From the NCBI RefSeq assembly GCF_933775445.1, contig NC_065875.1, forward strand, positions 1,364,001-1,428,000: a stretch of 64,000 nucleotides of DNA. Reading direction: 5' to 3'. Both the position numbers and the translations under genes were made by a program. The notes beneath the pieces are model-generated. The model ran no database searches, was not told the DNA's origin, and saw nothing but the letters and a program-made list of their open reading frames with translations. Shown piece by piece: positions 11,629 to 22,317 of the stretch. How positions within the stretch are numbered: position 1 is the first letter of the stretch; each line of letters begins with the position of its first letter. The DNA comes from Argentina anserina (Eukaryota > Streptophyta > Magnoliopsida > Rosales > Rosaceae).

Positions 11629-12617
11629 CATAAGAAATCTGAATTAACCACTAGCACATGAAGTTCCGACAGTCGAACCAACCAAGATAGCAATCTCAGC
11701 GTACTCCAGGACGGTCGAGGCCTTCACAGGATCCTATAAGAAGTGCAAGGAAAACAGTTGTGCTTCATTGTTGGGAGGTTCTTTTACACTGAACCATTAC
11801 AACCAGGATCTGTCTTGCAGTAATTCATAGAGAGCATTTCAATTGCAGCCTCTGACAAATTGAGATGCTGAGTCTCGACTAAGCAGCCTATGATGCGATC
11901 CCAACCTTGGGACTCGACCACTACTTCCAATTTATATTTGATCAAAGATGAATTTATTTTTCCAGAGCAATTTTTACATGATTTTACAATCTTTGGCTTG
12001 GATATAAGATAGTTGAATTTTCAGTTTGCTAAAAGAAGTGATCTCAAGTTCCCAACTACGTAGACATACATTTTTGGCCTAAATATAATGAGCGTAATCT
12101 GATAAATAAGGAGGAAAAATCTAAACCATCAAGCACTTATAAGTTAGCAACTTTACATTGAAAATGGTTCTAGTGAGTATTGGAGGACAATCCTGATTCG
12201 CTGTCCAGCTATCTAATACAAGCACTTATGTTTGAGGTGCATTGACTACTTCATGAAGTTCAACGGTCACCAGAAGTTCAACCTTCAAAGAACCAAAAAC
12301 AAGACTAATGGTGGCTTAATCCAGCATAGAAAACATAGAGGTACACAGATATGGACTTCTGTTGAAGGATAGAGTTCTGTTGGTCATCAGAACCCGAAAG
12401 TTTGGTTGTTCATGCATGGTATATAACTATGTATCTTCTAGCTTCTTCAGAAGTTCTTCTCCAATTTTCCACTAAATGGGACCAAACTAATTGGCGTACC
12501 TACACGTGATGAGGCCAAAGGTTTCTGTTGGATTTGTACTTCTACGCTAGAAATAAAAAGGTTATCAAAAAATTTCCTCCATTTTAGTCTTACTCCATTG
12601 TTATGCTGTCAATTCCT

Positions 12618-12672
12618 GGGAATACTGATCTTTTTGTTTTTTTGGTCAATCCTGGGAAAGGGAATACTGATC
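12618..12672 (-). mobile_element. Micro-insertion with A-rich tail and 13-bp target duplication
   Basis: GGGAATACTGATC occurs at 12618-12630 and again at 12660-12672. The 29 bases between them, read on the minus strand, end in GACCAAAAAAACAAAAA. A short body, an A-rich 3' tail and a 13-bp duplication are the marks of target-primed reverse transcription with extreme 5' truncation. Confidence 0.55.
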
Positions 12673-13046
12673 GAGAGAGTGAAATGATCATGAATGTCTA
12701 GCTACTGGATCTCATTACACCAATTAACTTCTTGACCTTCAAGGCTTCATCGATCAACGTACTTGGGCTTATTTGTTTCCCTAACTTCAGTACGGATCCC
12801 TGTTATGATCTCTGATAAACATGAGTTATCTGAAAATCAATCTTATGATCCTTTCTCGATTAGAAACTCCAACAATGATGGTAGTACCATTTAATGTACG
12901 AGTTAGATGCTTTCAACCTCGACAGTCTCGATCTTACGGTTGGCAAAAGACTTTTCACGAAGCTCATTTATTTAGTTTTTGGTTGTAATAGACTAATAGT
13001 GCTTCCTCATCAAAGCTATAACGAAAAGGAAAGCTCTTATTTGTCA

Positions 13047-13095
13047 TGGAATATATAATACCCTTTTTTTTTTTGAACTGTGGAATATATAATAC
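13047..13095 (-). mobile_element. Micro-insertion with poly(A) tail and 15-bp target duplication
   Basis: TGGAATATATAATAC occurs at 13047-13061 and 13081-13095. The 19 bases between them, read on the minus strand, are CAGTTC followed by 11 A and GG. This is the same layout as the micro-insertions at 12618, 31464 and 46696. Confidence 0.55.
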
Positions 13096-13425
13096 TCTAT
13101 CCCGTGGTGAAACCAAGATTTTTATTTATGAGGGGTCCGAGGTTAACGGTAGTAAATTAGATTGATTTTATTCTGCTTAGCTAGTTAAAAGTTTTTTTTT
13201 GTATTATTTTCATTAGAAATCTTATTAAAAGTTTATTCAAAATCACTAATCACAAGGAAATGAAAATCATTAATTTATAGCAATAGTAGTCTATAAAATA
13301 CTCAACATCTATGGTAATTTTTCCTTTTTCTAAATCCAAACATATAAAATGGTAACCATGTCAATGGTAATCTTTCTGTCTCTTTTTTCTTTCGTACCTC
13401 CGGTTGCATGAGATTCCAATATGAG

Positions 13426-13604
13426 TGTCACGTTTCGAATTTTGAACAATAAAAATCAAATATTACCCATATAGCGTTTCACACAACTTCTCTAATCTCC
13501 ATGCTGAGAATCTGGAATACTCTCACTTGCACATATAACCCTACACTATAGATTGGTGCACCGGGTTGTAAACAAACAAACTCGATAAGTTTTTAAATCT
13601 CGTG
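13426..13604 (-). mobile_element. LTR 3'-end fragment (minus strand)
   Basis: Starts TGTCACG, the reverse of an LTR 3' terminus. The block GATTGGTGCACCGGGTTGTAA at 13551-13571 (one base over the quoting limit is omitted here: core GGTGCACCGGGTTG) matches the same LTR zone at 16446 and, inverted, 10131. It is cut at 13604 by the head of a plus-strand LTR. ATGAG precedes it at 13421-13425. Confidence 0.6.
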
Positions 13605-14575
13605 TGTAATACCCCGAAAAATTCATATTTAATTTCCAATGAGTTCTCGGATATTATTAAGTTGGTTATTGTCCAATTTTATTAGCCGAGAATGAAAAAG
13701 AAAGGATTTGAGATATAATTGTTCGAAAACGTTTAATTTGACGACTCTAAGAGTTGACTTCTGACTCATTGGGTTTCTTAGGAAACTTCTTACATGAAAG
13801 TCGTAGAGCTCGTCGATACGAATTCGTGGACACATGGCACGTCTAAATCGGAGTTCGTATGAAGAAGTTACGAATCAAAATGTATTTGCACATTTTTGAA
13901 AAATAGTATAAATAGAGGAATTAAAGAGAAATTGGAGAAAAATCAGAAATTTCGGATGGGTACTGTTCATACCGAAAATCCCAGATTTTTCTCTCTTCGA
14001 GTAGCTGACTTTGGGCCGCCGGATCTCCGCCTTCCGGTCACCATAGAGCGGTGCACTGGTTACGTTTGAAAGGTTGCTGCATCCCATGTCAATTGGTGGT
14101 AGCGCCACCCGCCATCTCACAGCCGTTTAGGAGCGGTGAAGCCCGGAAGTTCTCCCGAAAAAGCATATTTCGCCGAACTTCAACTCGTCGGATCTCCCTC
14201 CTCCGGTAACCAATCGGTATGATTCTTGTCCCATTTTGAAGGTCTCTGTCCATACTACAAACCCTCCAAAAGATTTAACCCCAATCGTTGTGTGCTAGGA
14301 GAATAGAAGAAAAGAAATTCTAGGTTTTTTAATTGGGGCTTTTCGGTTCTTGTTAAATTGAAGTGTTTAGGCTCAGAATTAGACTTTGTGATGAACTAGG
14401 AAGTTGTTAGGAATGTCATTTAGATTATGGTGGTGAAATTTGGTGGTTATTGGTGGCGGTCGGCGAACAGTGGCGCCACATGAATAGTAATGTTAACAGT
14501 GGGTTTTGAACAGTGGGGTAGTGAACAGTACCTATGAACAGTGTTTTGGTGAAACACCCGGTGAAAGGATTGGTT
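13605..14575 (+). mobile_element. LTR head fragment (plus strand), nested in a minus-strand LTR
   Basis: Starts TGTAATACCCCGAA, a typical head for this LTR family, and carries the conserved block around GTCGATACGAATTCG (13812-13828) and the short GTGAACAGT repeats near 14460-14560. It fades out near 14575, where minus-strand LTR sequence resumes, so its 3' half is missing. The right boundary is approximate. Confidence 0.6.
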
Positions 14576-16084
14576 CCTGATTTAATTGCCATTGTCACAA
14601 CAACAATGACCGTTCGAAGACAAAACATATTGTTAACATGAATCAACGTTAAAAACCGCACTTACAACATTTCAATCCAACCATGATAATGTTGTATCTA
14701 CCACTGTCACCATTGTGACCGTTCGAAGACAAAAACATTTTAACAAGACTCATATGTTAAAATGACACATACAATACAATCAATCCAACCCACGATATAT
14801 ATTGTACCCAATGACACTCAGAGTCACACATGACCCATACAAAACACGTCAGTCTTCCACACAAACATATCAACCCCAATATTGTATAATAATCTTTCAC
14901 CAAAAATAATTACCACCGCATGATAATATAGTATGTAAAATAAATCAAGTGACTCACAACAACACAATGAGAAACAAGACATGTCAATAATCCAATATTA
15001 CAATTTACCGGAAGGTATATTTTCTCTACAATAACAAATAACCACAACCAATACAATTACCGGAAGGTACATTTTCTTCCCTTCGGTCCCGTCCGCCAAC
15101 CAAATTCACAACCATATATATAACTAACGATCGCTAACCTTAAAAAAAATCACTTTTATACAAAACAGTTTTACTTACCAATGAACCTAGTCGATCAAGT
15201 TCATATGTGTTAAAACAAAACTTATTTGTAAAACAATTTCACATGTAGCGATTTAATAATTATAAACTAACTTTGATCTTGATGATCATTATGAGGTTTA
15301 CTTACCTTGAATCTTGTTGCGTCTTCTACATACCATACCAAACGCATTAGTCACCGCAACCACCTTATAGCATGCATCACATACCTAAACATGACGACAT
15401 CGCAACTCAATACCCTTTACGTACAAAACAATGATTTAAGTTCTATGTCCCCAATCAAAGCTACAACTCTAATCTAAGCCACTTGAAGCTAAACTTGGTT
15501 CGTGTCTTCGAGATATCCAATCCTAGATCATAAGAACAAATCGATCAAAAAAGTCAAATCCACCTATATTAACATTAGTCACCAGGAACCGCCGGAGCCG
15601 GCCGGAATAGTTGGGTTGGGTCACTCGGGTCCAGGTCGGGTCAGTCAAAAATATTTGACTCTAAAGGAGGCGCGCGACTGAGAGAGTGAGGGAAGAAAAA
15701 TAGGTTTCACAAATAATGAAACTCTAAAAGGATAGTTTCTATTTATACTTTAAATTTTCAAAATTTGAAACTTCTATTTACCATAACTTCTTCATACAAT
15801 CTCCAATTTACACATTCTATATGTCTCTAACTCGTAGTGATGAGCTCTACGACTTTCATGAAGAAAGTTTTCTGAGATTCCCAACGAATAAAAAATCAAC
15901 TCTTGACCCCGCACGATAATGTTTCTGAGTGATTAATCACTCGAACACTTTCGTTTTCTCCCTCATAATATAAAACTAGATCACCACTATCTAGCTCGAC
16001 TCATGTAGCTTATCAACAAAGAAAGCACAACCAAAATAGATATACGTAGAACTCGACATAATGTTAAAGATGAAAGATGAGAGG
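14576..16084 (-). mobile_element. LTR interior fragment (minus strand)
   Basis: Contains the reversed LTR landmarks in order: CCGTTCGAAGACAAAA (about 14610 and 14720), a GGTTTACTTACC-like block near 15296, CTCTACGACTTTCATGAAG (15846) and a TGACCC-rich zone near 15620. It is probably the continuation of the LTR piece at 13426-13604. About 400 bp expected between the two pieces is absent. No LTR head (GGGTATTACA) is visible at the right side, so that end is lost or diverged. Confidence 0.5.
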
Positions 16085-16089
16085 ATGAG

Positions 16090-18633
16090 TGTAACGACTC
16101 CAAAATTTCAAACTTAAAAACTCAAAATTTTAAAGTCGTTAAACACAAAATAATCTCAATGAAATCGAAATCATTTAAAATATCACAACGGATTAATTCT
16201 GAGTTCTCAATACAACTCAGACAAACCAATTATTACAAACCAAATTTATAATCCATACATAAAATGGAAATGTAATAATCCTCACAATCACCCACAAATC
16301 TCACAAATAAAACCACATCAATTCTCACACACAAATCCACGCTAGAAACCTCACCACAAGTAGGATATGAACGACTTCGAGCCTCCGGAGTCACCACTCA
16401 ATCTCCACTAATCAATACCTGTAGAATTATCCTCTACACCATCGGATTGGTGCACCGGGATTGTAAACACAAACCCGGTAAGCTTATAGCTCGTATGAGT
16501 AAAATGAAAATATAATCGCATATCAATATATACGAAAAATCACAAATCATCAAATATAAATGCACTCATAAGTTAATGGACGGCCCATCTGGTTGTCCCA
16601 AAGAAATATGAAATAAAACGCTCATGAGAAATTAAGTAACCCTTCTGGTTACCCAAATGCATTTATATTACGGGTACCAAGAACGCTGGTACACATCTGT
16701 TACCCCTCTCGTAATACACCGCCGATATTGGATAGCCACCCGCTACCCAACATCCAAAACAATCTGAGTACTCATGAGCAGATAACAACCCGTTACCTCA
16801 CATGCAGTACTAAGACAGACAGACTAGAGCTCTAATTGTATCGTAACTTTCGCCAGGCCAAAGGCTAGGTTTCGACTTGCCAAACACGTACAATAATCTC
16901 ACATCATATTGTACCAAACATCAGGTCCGAAGACAAATCACATTTTAACAATCTCAATGTTAAAATCACGTACAATAATCTCACATCATATTGTACAAAT
17001 CAAAATCACATGCTCGATATATCTTGTCATCAAAATGACATCATCACAATAAAATCATAACAGTATATTATATAGCAAACGTTTCGTAAACCTTTAAATG
17101 CCGAAACAGTAATATTCGGTTACTGTTCAGCAATTTTCGGTTTTTACGAATTTACGGTTCACTGTTACTATTCACCGTTACTATTCATAGTTACTATTTT
17201 ATGTATTAATGTACAAATACGCATCCAATACGTATCTCTGTACGAGTACATACTAGTTACGTATTCTTGTACGTATAAATACTATTTAAATGTACGTATT
17301 GTTTCAGTAAATAATAATTACCGAATTACCCTTCTAAAATTACTTTTTACCTTTACTAAAAGTAATTTATTTTTATAATTACCGTACGTAAATAAAATTT
17401 ACATTTACTGTACGTAAATAAAATTTACTTTTACATTTACCGTACGTAAAAATAAATTACAAAATTACCCTTCTCGGAATCACTGTTCACGCCGCCGCAC
17501 GTGGCGGAACGTGGGGTACACGCTCCACCCGCCGGTAGGCCGCGCGTGGCGCTCACGCGCCACTCACTGTGGCAGCGCGTGGGGCCCATGCGCCGACACC
17601 AACCAAGGCGCGTGTGACGCCACCGCCACCTCAAAACCATCCTCCTTTCTCCCCTCTTCCTCCCTCCGGTCCTAGGCCGCCCCTACGCCACCCCACACTT
17701 CCACACGCGCCGCTTAAAGCGGCGGTGTTCAACACCTCCACACCCTCCTCCGATCGCCACAAATCGAACCAAAAACAACAACAATCTAATCACACAATCA
17801 ATCTACACTAATCCTCACCTCAATCAGACCTTTAGATCGTCAAATCGACGTTGAAGAGCTCGAGATGCCGGCGGCTTTGCAGTTGAGAAGCGGCGGTGCC
17901 TATCGCGATTTTCAATTGACGATCTTGTCACCGGAGGTACTAGGGTGAGGAGAGGTGGTGGTGGTGGTGCAGTCCCTATGCCCTGGTCTCACCGGCGGAG
18001 TGTTTGGGCGACGGAAGAAATCGCGTGGCTTCGGGTTGTCGCGTGGCAGCTTATGGCGGCGAGGTGAGGTGCGTCGTGCACGAGGGTCGCTCGCGGTGAG
18101 GCTTGCGAGGGTCGGGGACGTGGCGATGTATGCCACAGAGGGCTGGATGGTGGCAGATCGGCGAGAGGGATTCTCAGAGGAAGGGAGAGAAAGAGAATCG
18201 CGGAGAGAGAGAGAGAACCGAGAGAGAGAGAGAGAAGGAGGGATGCGGATGTTTCGAGAGAGAGAGAGGGTTTTCCAATTATGGAAACCCTAATCTCATA
18301 AATACTCTATTTATACTAGTTTCCAAATCGGAAACTAACTTCTGACGTTAATAACTTTTACATAAATCGTCCGATTAGAAAGCGTCACATACCCACGAAC
18401 GCGTATCGACGAGCTCTACAACTTTCGTGAATGAAGTTTTTACAAAGGAGCGACGGAATAAAAGTCGGCATATTCGTTCGGAAACGTAACGTTTTTTCGA
18501 ATTAAACGTTCTGAGAAGGTTCCCGTTTCTCGTTTCATAACTTCACAACCACTCACACTCATTCTGATTAAATTTCACAATTTTAAAGAATTCAATTCGA
18601 ACTAATATCATTTGAAAATTTTGGGTTATTACA
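16090..18633 (-). repeat. Gypsy 3' LTR (left), 2544 bp, with an internal 434-bp deletion
   Basis: Minus-strand termini are TGTAATAACCC (at 18633) and GTCGTTACA (at 16090). It is highly similar to the right LTR over their shared part. At 17077-17088 there is one copy of AAACGTTTCGTA, where the right LTR has two copies (22572-22583 and 23006-23017) separated by 434 bp. The GC-rich zone 17480-18130 and GA-rich zone 18190-18260 are LTR sequence. The open frames across them (17437-17640, 17569-17811, 17955-18293) are paired with identical ones in the right LTR and look non-coding. Confidence 0.9.
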
Positions 18634-18655
18634 ATATACCCCCCTTAAAGGAATT
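18634..18655 (-). other. Gypsy polypurine tract
   Basis: On the minus strand, CCTTTAAGGGGGGTATATT directly precedes the LTR start TGTAATAACCC. A G-run next to the 3' LTR is the expected plus-strand primer. Confidence 0.75.
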
Positions 18656-18673
18656 TCGTCCCGAAATTCAAAA

Positions 18674-21600
18674 TCACTCAACAAACAACTGTGGATATTT
18701 GGTCATCATGTACGACTCTAGCTCCCAAGATGCATCACCCTCATCATGGTGACTCCACAATACCTTGACTAGCTCAACTTCTTTCCTTTAAAGCTTCTTT
18801 GTGGATCTATCCAGAATACGAACTGGCTCGACAACAAATGTGGCATTTTCCTTCACTTCAATGGTGCTATGATCGATCACGTGTGACTTATCTGGTACAT
18901 ACTTCCTCAGCATGGAAATTTGGAAGACGTTGTAAACGCCCGACATGCTAGTAGGCAAGGCTAGTCGATATGCTAGTTCGCCCACCTTCTCAAGTATCTC
19001 AAAGAGCCCAACGTACCTCGGAGCCAACTTTCCCTTCTTGCCAAATCTCACTACACCCCTCATAGGTGAAACTTTCAAGAACACGTGATCGCCGATCTCA
19101 AATTCCACATGTCTCCTCTTCAAGTCCGCATAGCTCTTCTGTCTACTATGAGCGGTCCGGATTCTATCCCGAATGATCGAGATCTTCTCCGTGGTTTCCT
19201 GAACCAACTATGGACCCATCAATGCCTCATCACCAACCTCCGCCCAATAGATCGGTGAACGACAGGGTCTACCATAAAGAGCCTCATAAGGTGCCATGCC
19301 AATGCTAGAATGGTAGCTGTTGTTGTAGGCAAACTCAATCAATCTCAAATGATCTTTCCAGCTACCCTTACAATCCAGCACACATGCCCTCAACATGTCT
19401 TCCATCACCTGATTCACCCTTTCCGTCTGTCCATCCGTCTGTGGGTGAAAAGCTGTACTCATATCCAAGGTAGTACCCATCGCCTTCTACAAACCACCCC
19501 AGAACTTCGAAGTGAAACATGCATCTCTGTCGGAAACAATAGAAACTGGAGCACCATGAAGTCTCACTACCTCGTCCACATATAGTTTCCCAAGCACGTC
19601 CAAAGAGTACTTCATCGACACTGGAAGAAAGTAAGCCGACTTCGTCAACCGATCGACAATCACCCATATGGCATCGTGTCCCTTCTTCGATCTAGGCAAT
19701 CCGGTCACAAAATCCATAGATATCTGCTCCCACTTCCAAAGAGGAATAGTCAGTGGTTTCAACATGCCAGCTGGTCGTTGATGTTCTGCTTTCACTTGCT
19801 GACATGTAAGGCACTTCGATACAAACTCCGCTACATCCTTCTTCATACCGTTCCACCAGAATTGCCTGCATAAGTCCTTGTACATCTTGGTGTTCCCTGG
19901 ATGAACGGTATAACGTGATCGATGTGCCATACAAAGAACCTCCTTCCGCAGATCTTCACAATCTGGAACACACAATCTTGCCCCAAACCTCAACCCTCCA
20001 TCGGGTCCAACTCTCCACTCATAAGGGCACTCATCAAGCGTATCAACTACAAGATCTGCCAACTTAGCTTGTGTGAGCCTATCCTGCGCCTAACCCTGTA
20101 TGATCCTCGTGATCAATGTGGGTTTCACCGTGACACTTCCAAGAAAGACCCTTGGTTCTCCTTCCGATGGTAACAAATCAAACTCCGATGCAGTTTCGAG
20201 CATGAACCATTCTTGGACCATAAGTGAAGCCACTACACCTCTCGGTTTTCTGCTCAAGGCATCGGCCACCACATTTGCCTTCCCCGGGTGGTACTCTAAT
20301 GTGAAGTCATAGTCCTTGAGGAGTTCCATCCATCTCCTCTGCCTCATATTCAGCTCCTTCTGTGAGAACAAGTACTTCAAACTCTTATGATCTAAAAAGA
20401 GTTGAAACTTCTCACCATACAAGTAATGTCTCCAAATCTTCAGGGCAAACACAACCGCCGCAAGCTCTAGGTCGTGTGTTGGATAATTCTTCTCATGAAT
20501 CTTCAACTGTCTCGAGCCATAAGCAACAACTCCTCCATGCTGCATCAACACATAACCCAAACCTTGGAGCGAAGCATCACTGTAAATGACATAGCCACCA
20601 CCACTTGAAGGGATCGTCAACACTGGGGCGGTGGTCAATCTGGTCTTTAGTTTGTTGAATGCTTCCTCACATGCATCCGTCCACACGAACGGAGTATCTT
20701 TCTTGGTCAATTTGGTCAATGAAGATGCAATACTAGAAAACCCCTCGATAAATCTCCTGTAGTAACCTGCCAAACCGAGGAAACTACGGATTTCTGTAGG
20801 GTTCTTTGGACGACTCCAATTCTTTACTGCCTCTACTTTTGACGGGTCCACTAGTACTCCATCTTTTGAGACAACATGACCAAGGAATTTGTCCTCTTCT
20901 TTCCAAAACCCACACTTCTCTAGCTTGGCATACAGTCTCGCCTCCTTCAAGGTTTGCAACACTGTCCTCAGATGCACCATATGTTCTTCTTGTGTCTTGG
21001 AGTATATCAGAATGTCATCCACAAACACCACAACAAACTCATCCAAGTACGGGCTAAATACTTGGTTCATCAAACTCATAAAGACAGCTGGTGCATTCGT
21101 TAGACCAAATGGCATGACAACAAACTCATAATGTCCATACCGGGTCCTGAAGGCTGTCTTCGATATATCTTCTTCCTTTACTCTGAGCTGATGATAACCG
21201 GATCTCAAATCAATCTTAGAGAACACCGTGGCACCTTTGAGCTGATCGAACAAGTCATCAATCCTAGGTAAGGGGTACCTATTCTTGATGGTCACCTTGT
21301 TCAGTTCTCTCTAGTCTACACATAACCTTAGAGAACCATCTTTCTTCTTCACGAACAACACAGGTGCTCCCCAAGGTGAAACACTAGGTCTAATGAACCC
21401 TTGGTCTAATAGCTCATCGATCTGCACCTTCAATTCCTTAAGTTCATTCTGTCCCATTCTATAGGGCGCCTTTGACACAGGTGTTGTACCAGGTACCACA
21501 TCAATGCAGAAATCTACCACTCTTCGAGGAGGTAGCCCCGGTATCTCTTGGAACACTTCACCAAACTTCGATACTACCACAATGTCTGCGATAGTTACTT

Positions 21601-22317
21601 TCTGATCCACCGACTCCACATGTGCCAACACCCCTGATCTCATGGCGTTGTCAGACTTGAGGCAACGATAATGAAACACTGGTTCCCCAGGTCTATGAAA
21701 GGACACCGCCATGTCAAAACAATCAATCACCGCATGCTGCGGCCTCAACCAATCAATCCCCAAGATCACATCATAAGTGTGGTCTGGAATCACAATCAAC
21801 GAAGCAGAGAATTCTCTACTTCCTATCAAAATCGGACAAGCTTTGCAGATTGTCTCTAACTCAAGTGACGCTCCAAGGGGTGAAGTGACACATAAGGCGT
21901 CCCCAAGGGGTGTAGGAATCAATCCTAGCATCTCTACTACCGAACTAGCAATGAATGAATGCGATGCTCCCGTATCAAACAGTACTCTAGCAAGGTAGTC
22001 AAAAAGTGATAATGTACCTTCCACTCCTGTGTCTCGCTGACCCACTGCGAACACTCTAGCTTGGCCCGCTGGTAGCTGTCTCTGCGGTCGTTTCTGTCTA
22101 CCCTGAAGTGGTAAGGTACAATCTCTAGCTATGTGTCCGACTTGCCCGCACCGGTGGCAGCCTGCTCTCTTCGGTTTCGGACATACTGAGGCGTAATGTC
22201 CCATCTCGTTGCAGCCATAACACCTCACCGCTGCCAATGGTCTGAATGGTGGAGCCCTGATAGCTAGGGGTGTCGCCCTGGCCGGAACCTGATAGTGGGG
22301 TCTTGGCCTCTTCCATA
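18674..22317 (-). pseudogene. Gypsy gag-pol remnant in one frame with five stops
   Basis: Domains in order on the minus strand: two CCHC zinc knuckles (CYGCNEMGHYASVC and CHRCGQVGHIARDC, about 22225-22115); protease DTGAS (about 21962-21976); RT with its FVDD site (about 21014-21025); RNase H with YSDAS and a conserved [14 protein letters not shown] end; integrase with an HHCC zinc finger (about 19940-19780), MDFVTGLP, VSDRDACF and TDGQTERVNQ; then a C-terminal segment ending in a chromodomain-like tail. Stops are TAG at 21311-21313, 20090-20092, 19487-19489 and 19208-19210, and TAA at 18788-18790. All lie in the same frame and no frameshift is needed, and the natural end is TGA at 18674-18676. 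The N-terminal gag is deleted. Confidence 0.92.

Larger units (their letters stand above)
11634..13420. other. Host sequence: copy A (right part) then unique intergenic DNA
   Basis: Positions 11640 to about 12470 match copy B at 31505-32340, sharing blocks such as CTCAGCGTACTCCAGGACGG. From about 12480 the two diverge. No gene is recognised. The stretch holds two very small poly(A)-type insertions with long target duplications (12618-12672 and 13047-13095), listed separately. Confidence 0.65.

Noticed and set aside
17437..18345. Several open frames in the left gypsy LTR, repeated at 23376-24287
   Set aside because: They are paired copies inside LTRs, overlap on both strands and lack any domain.
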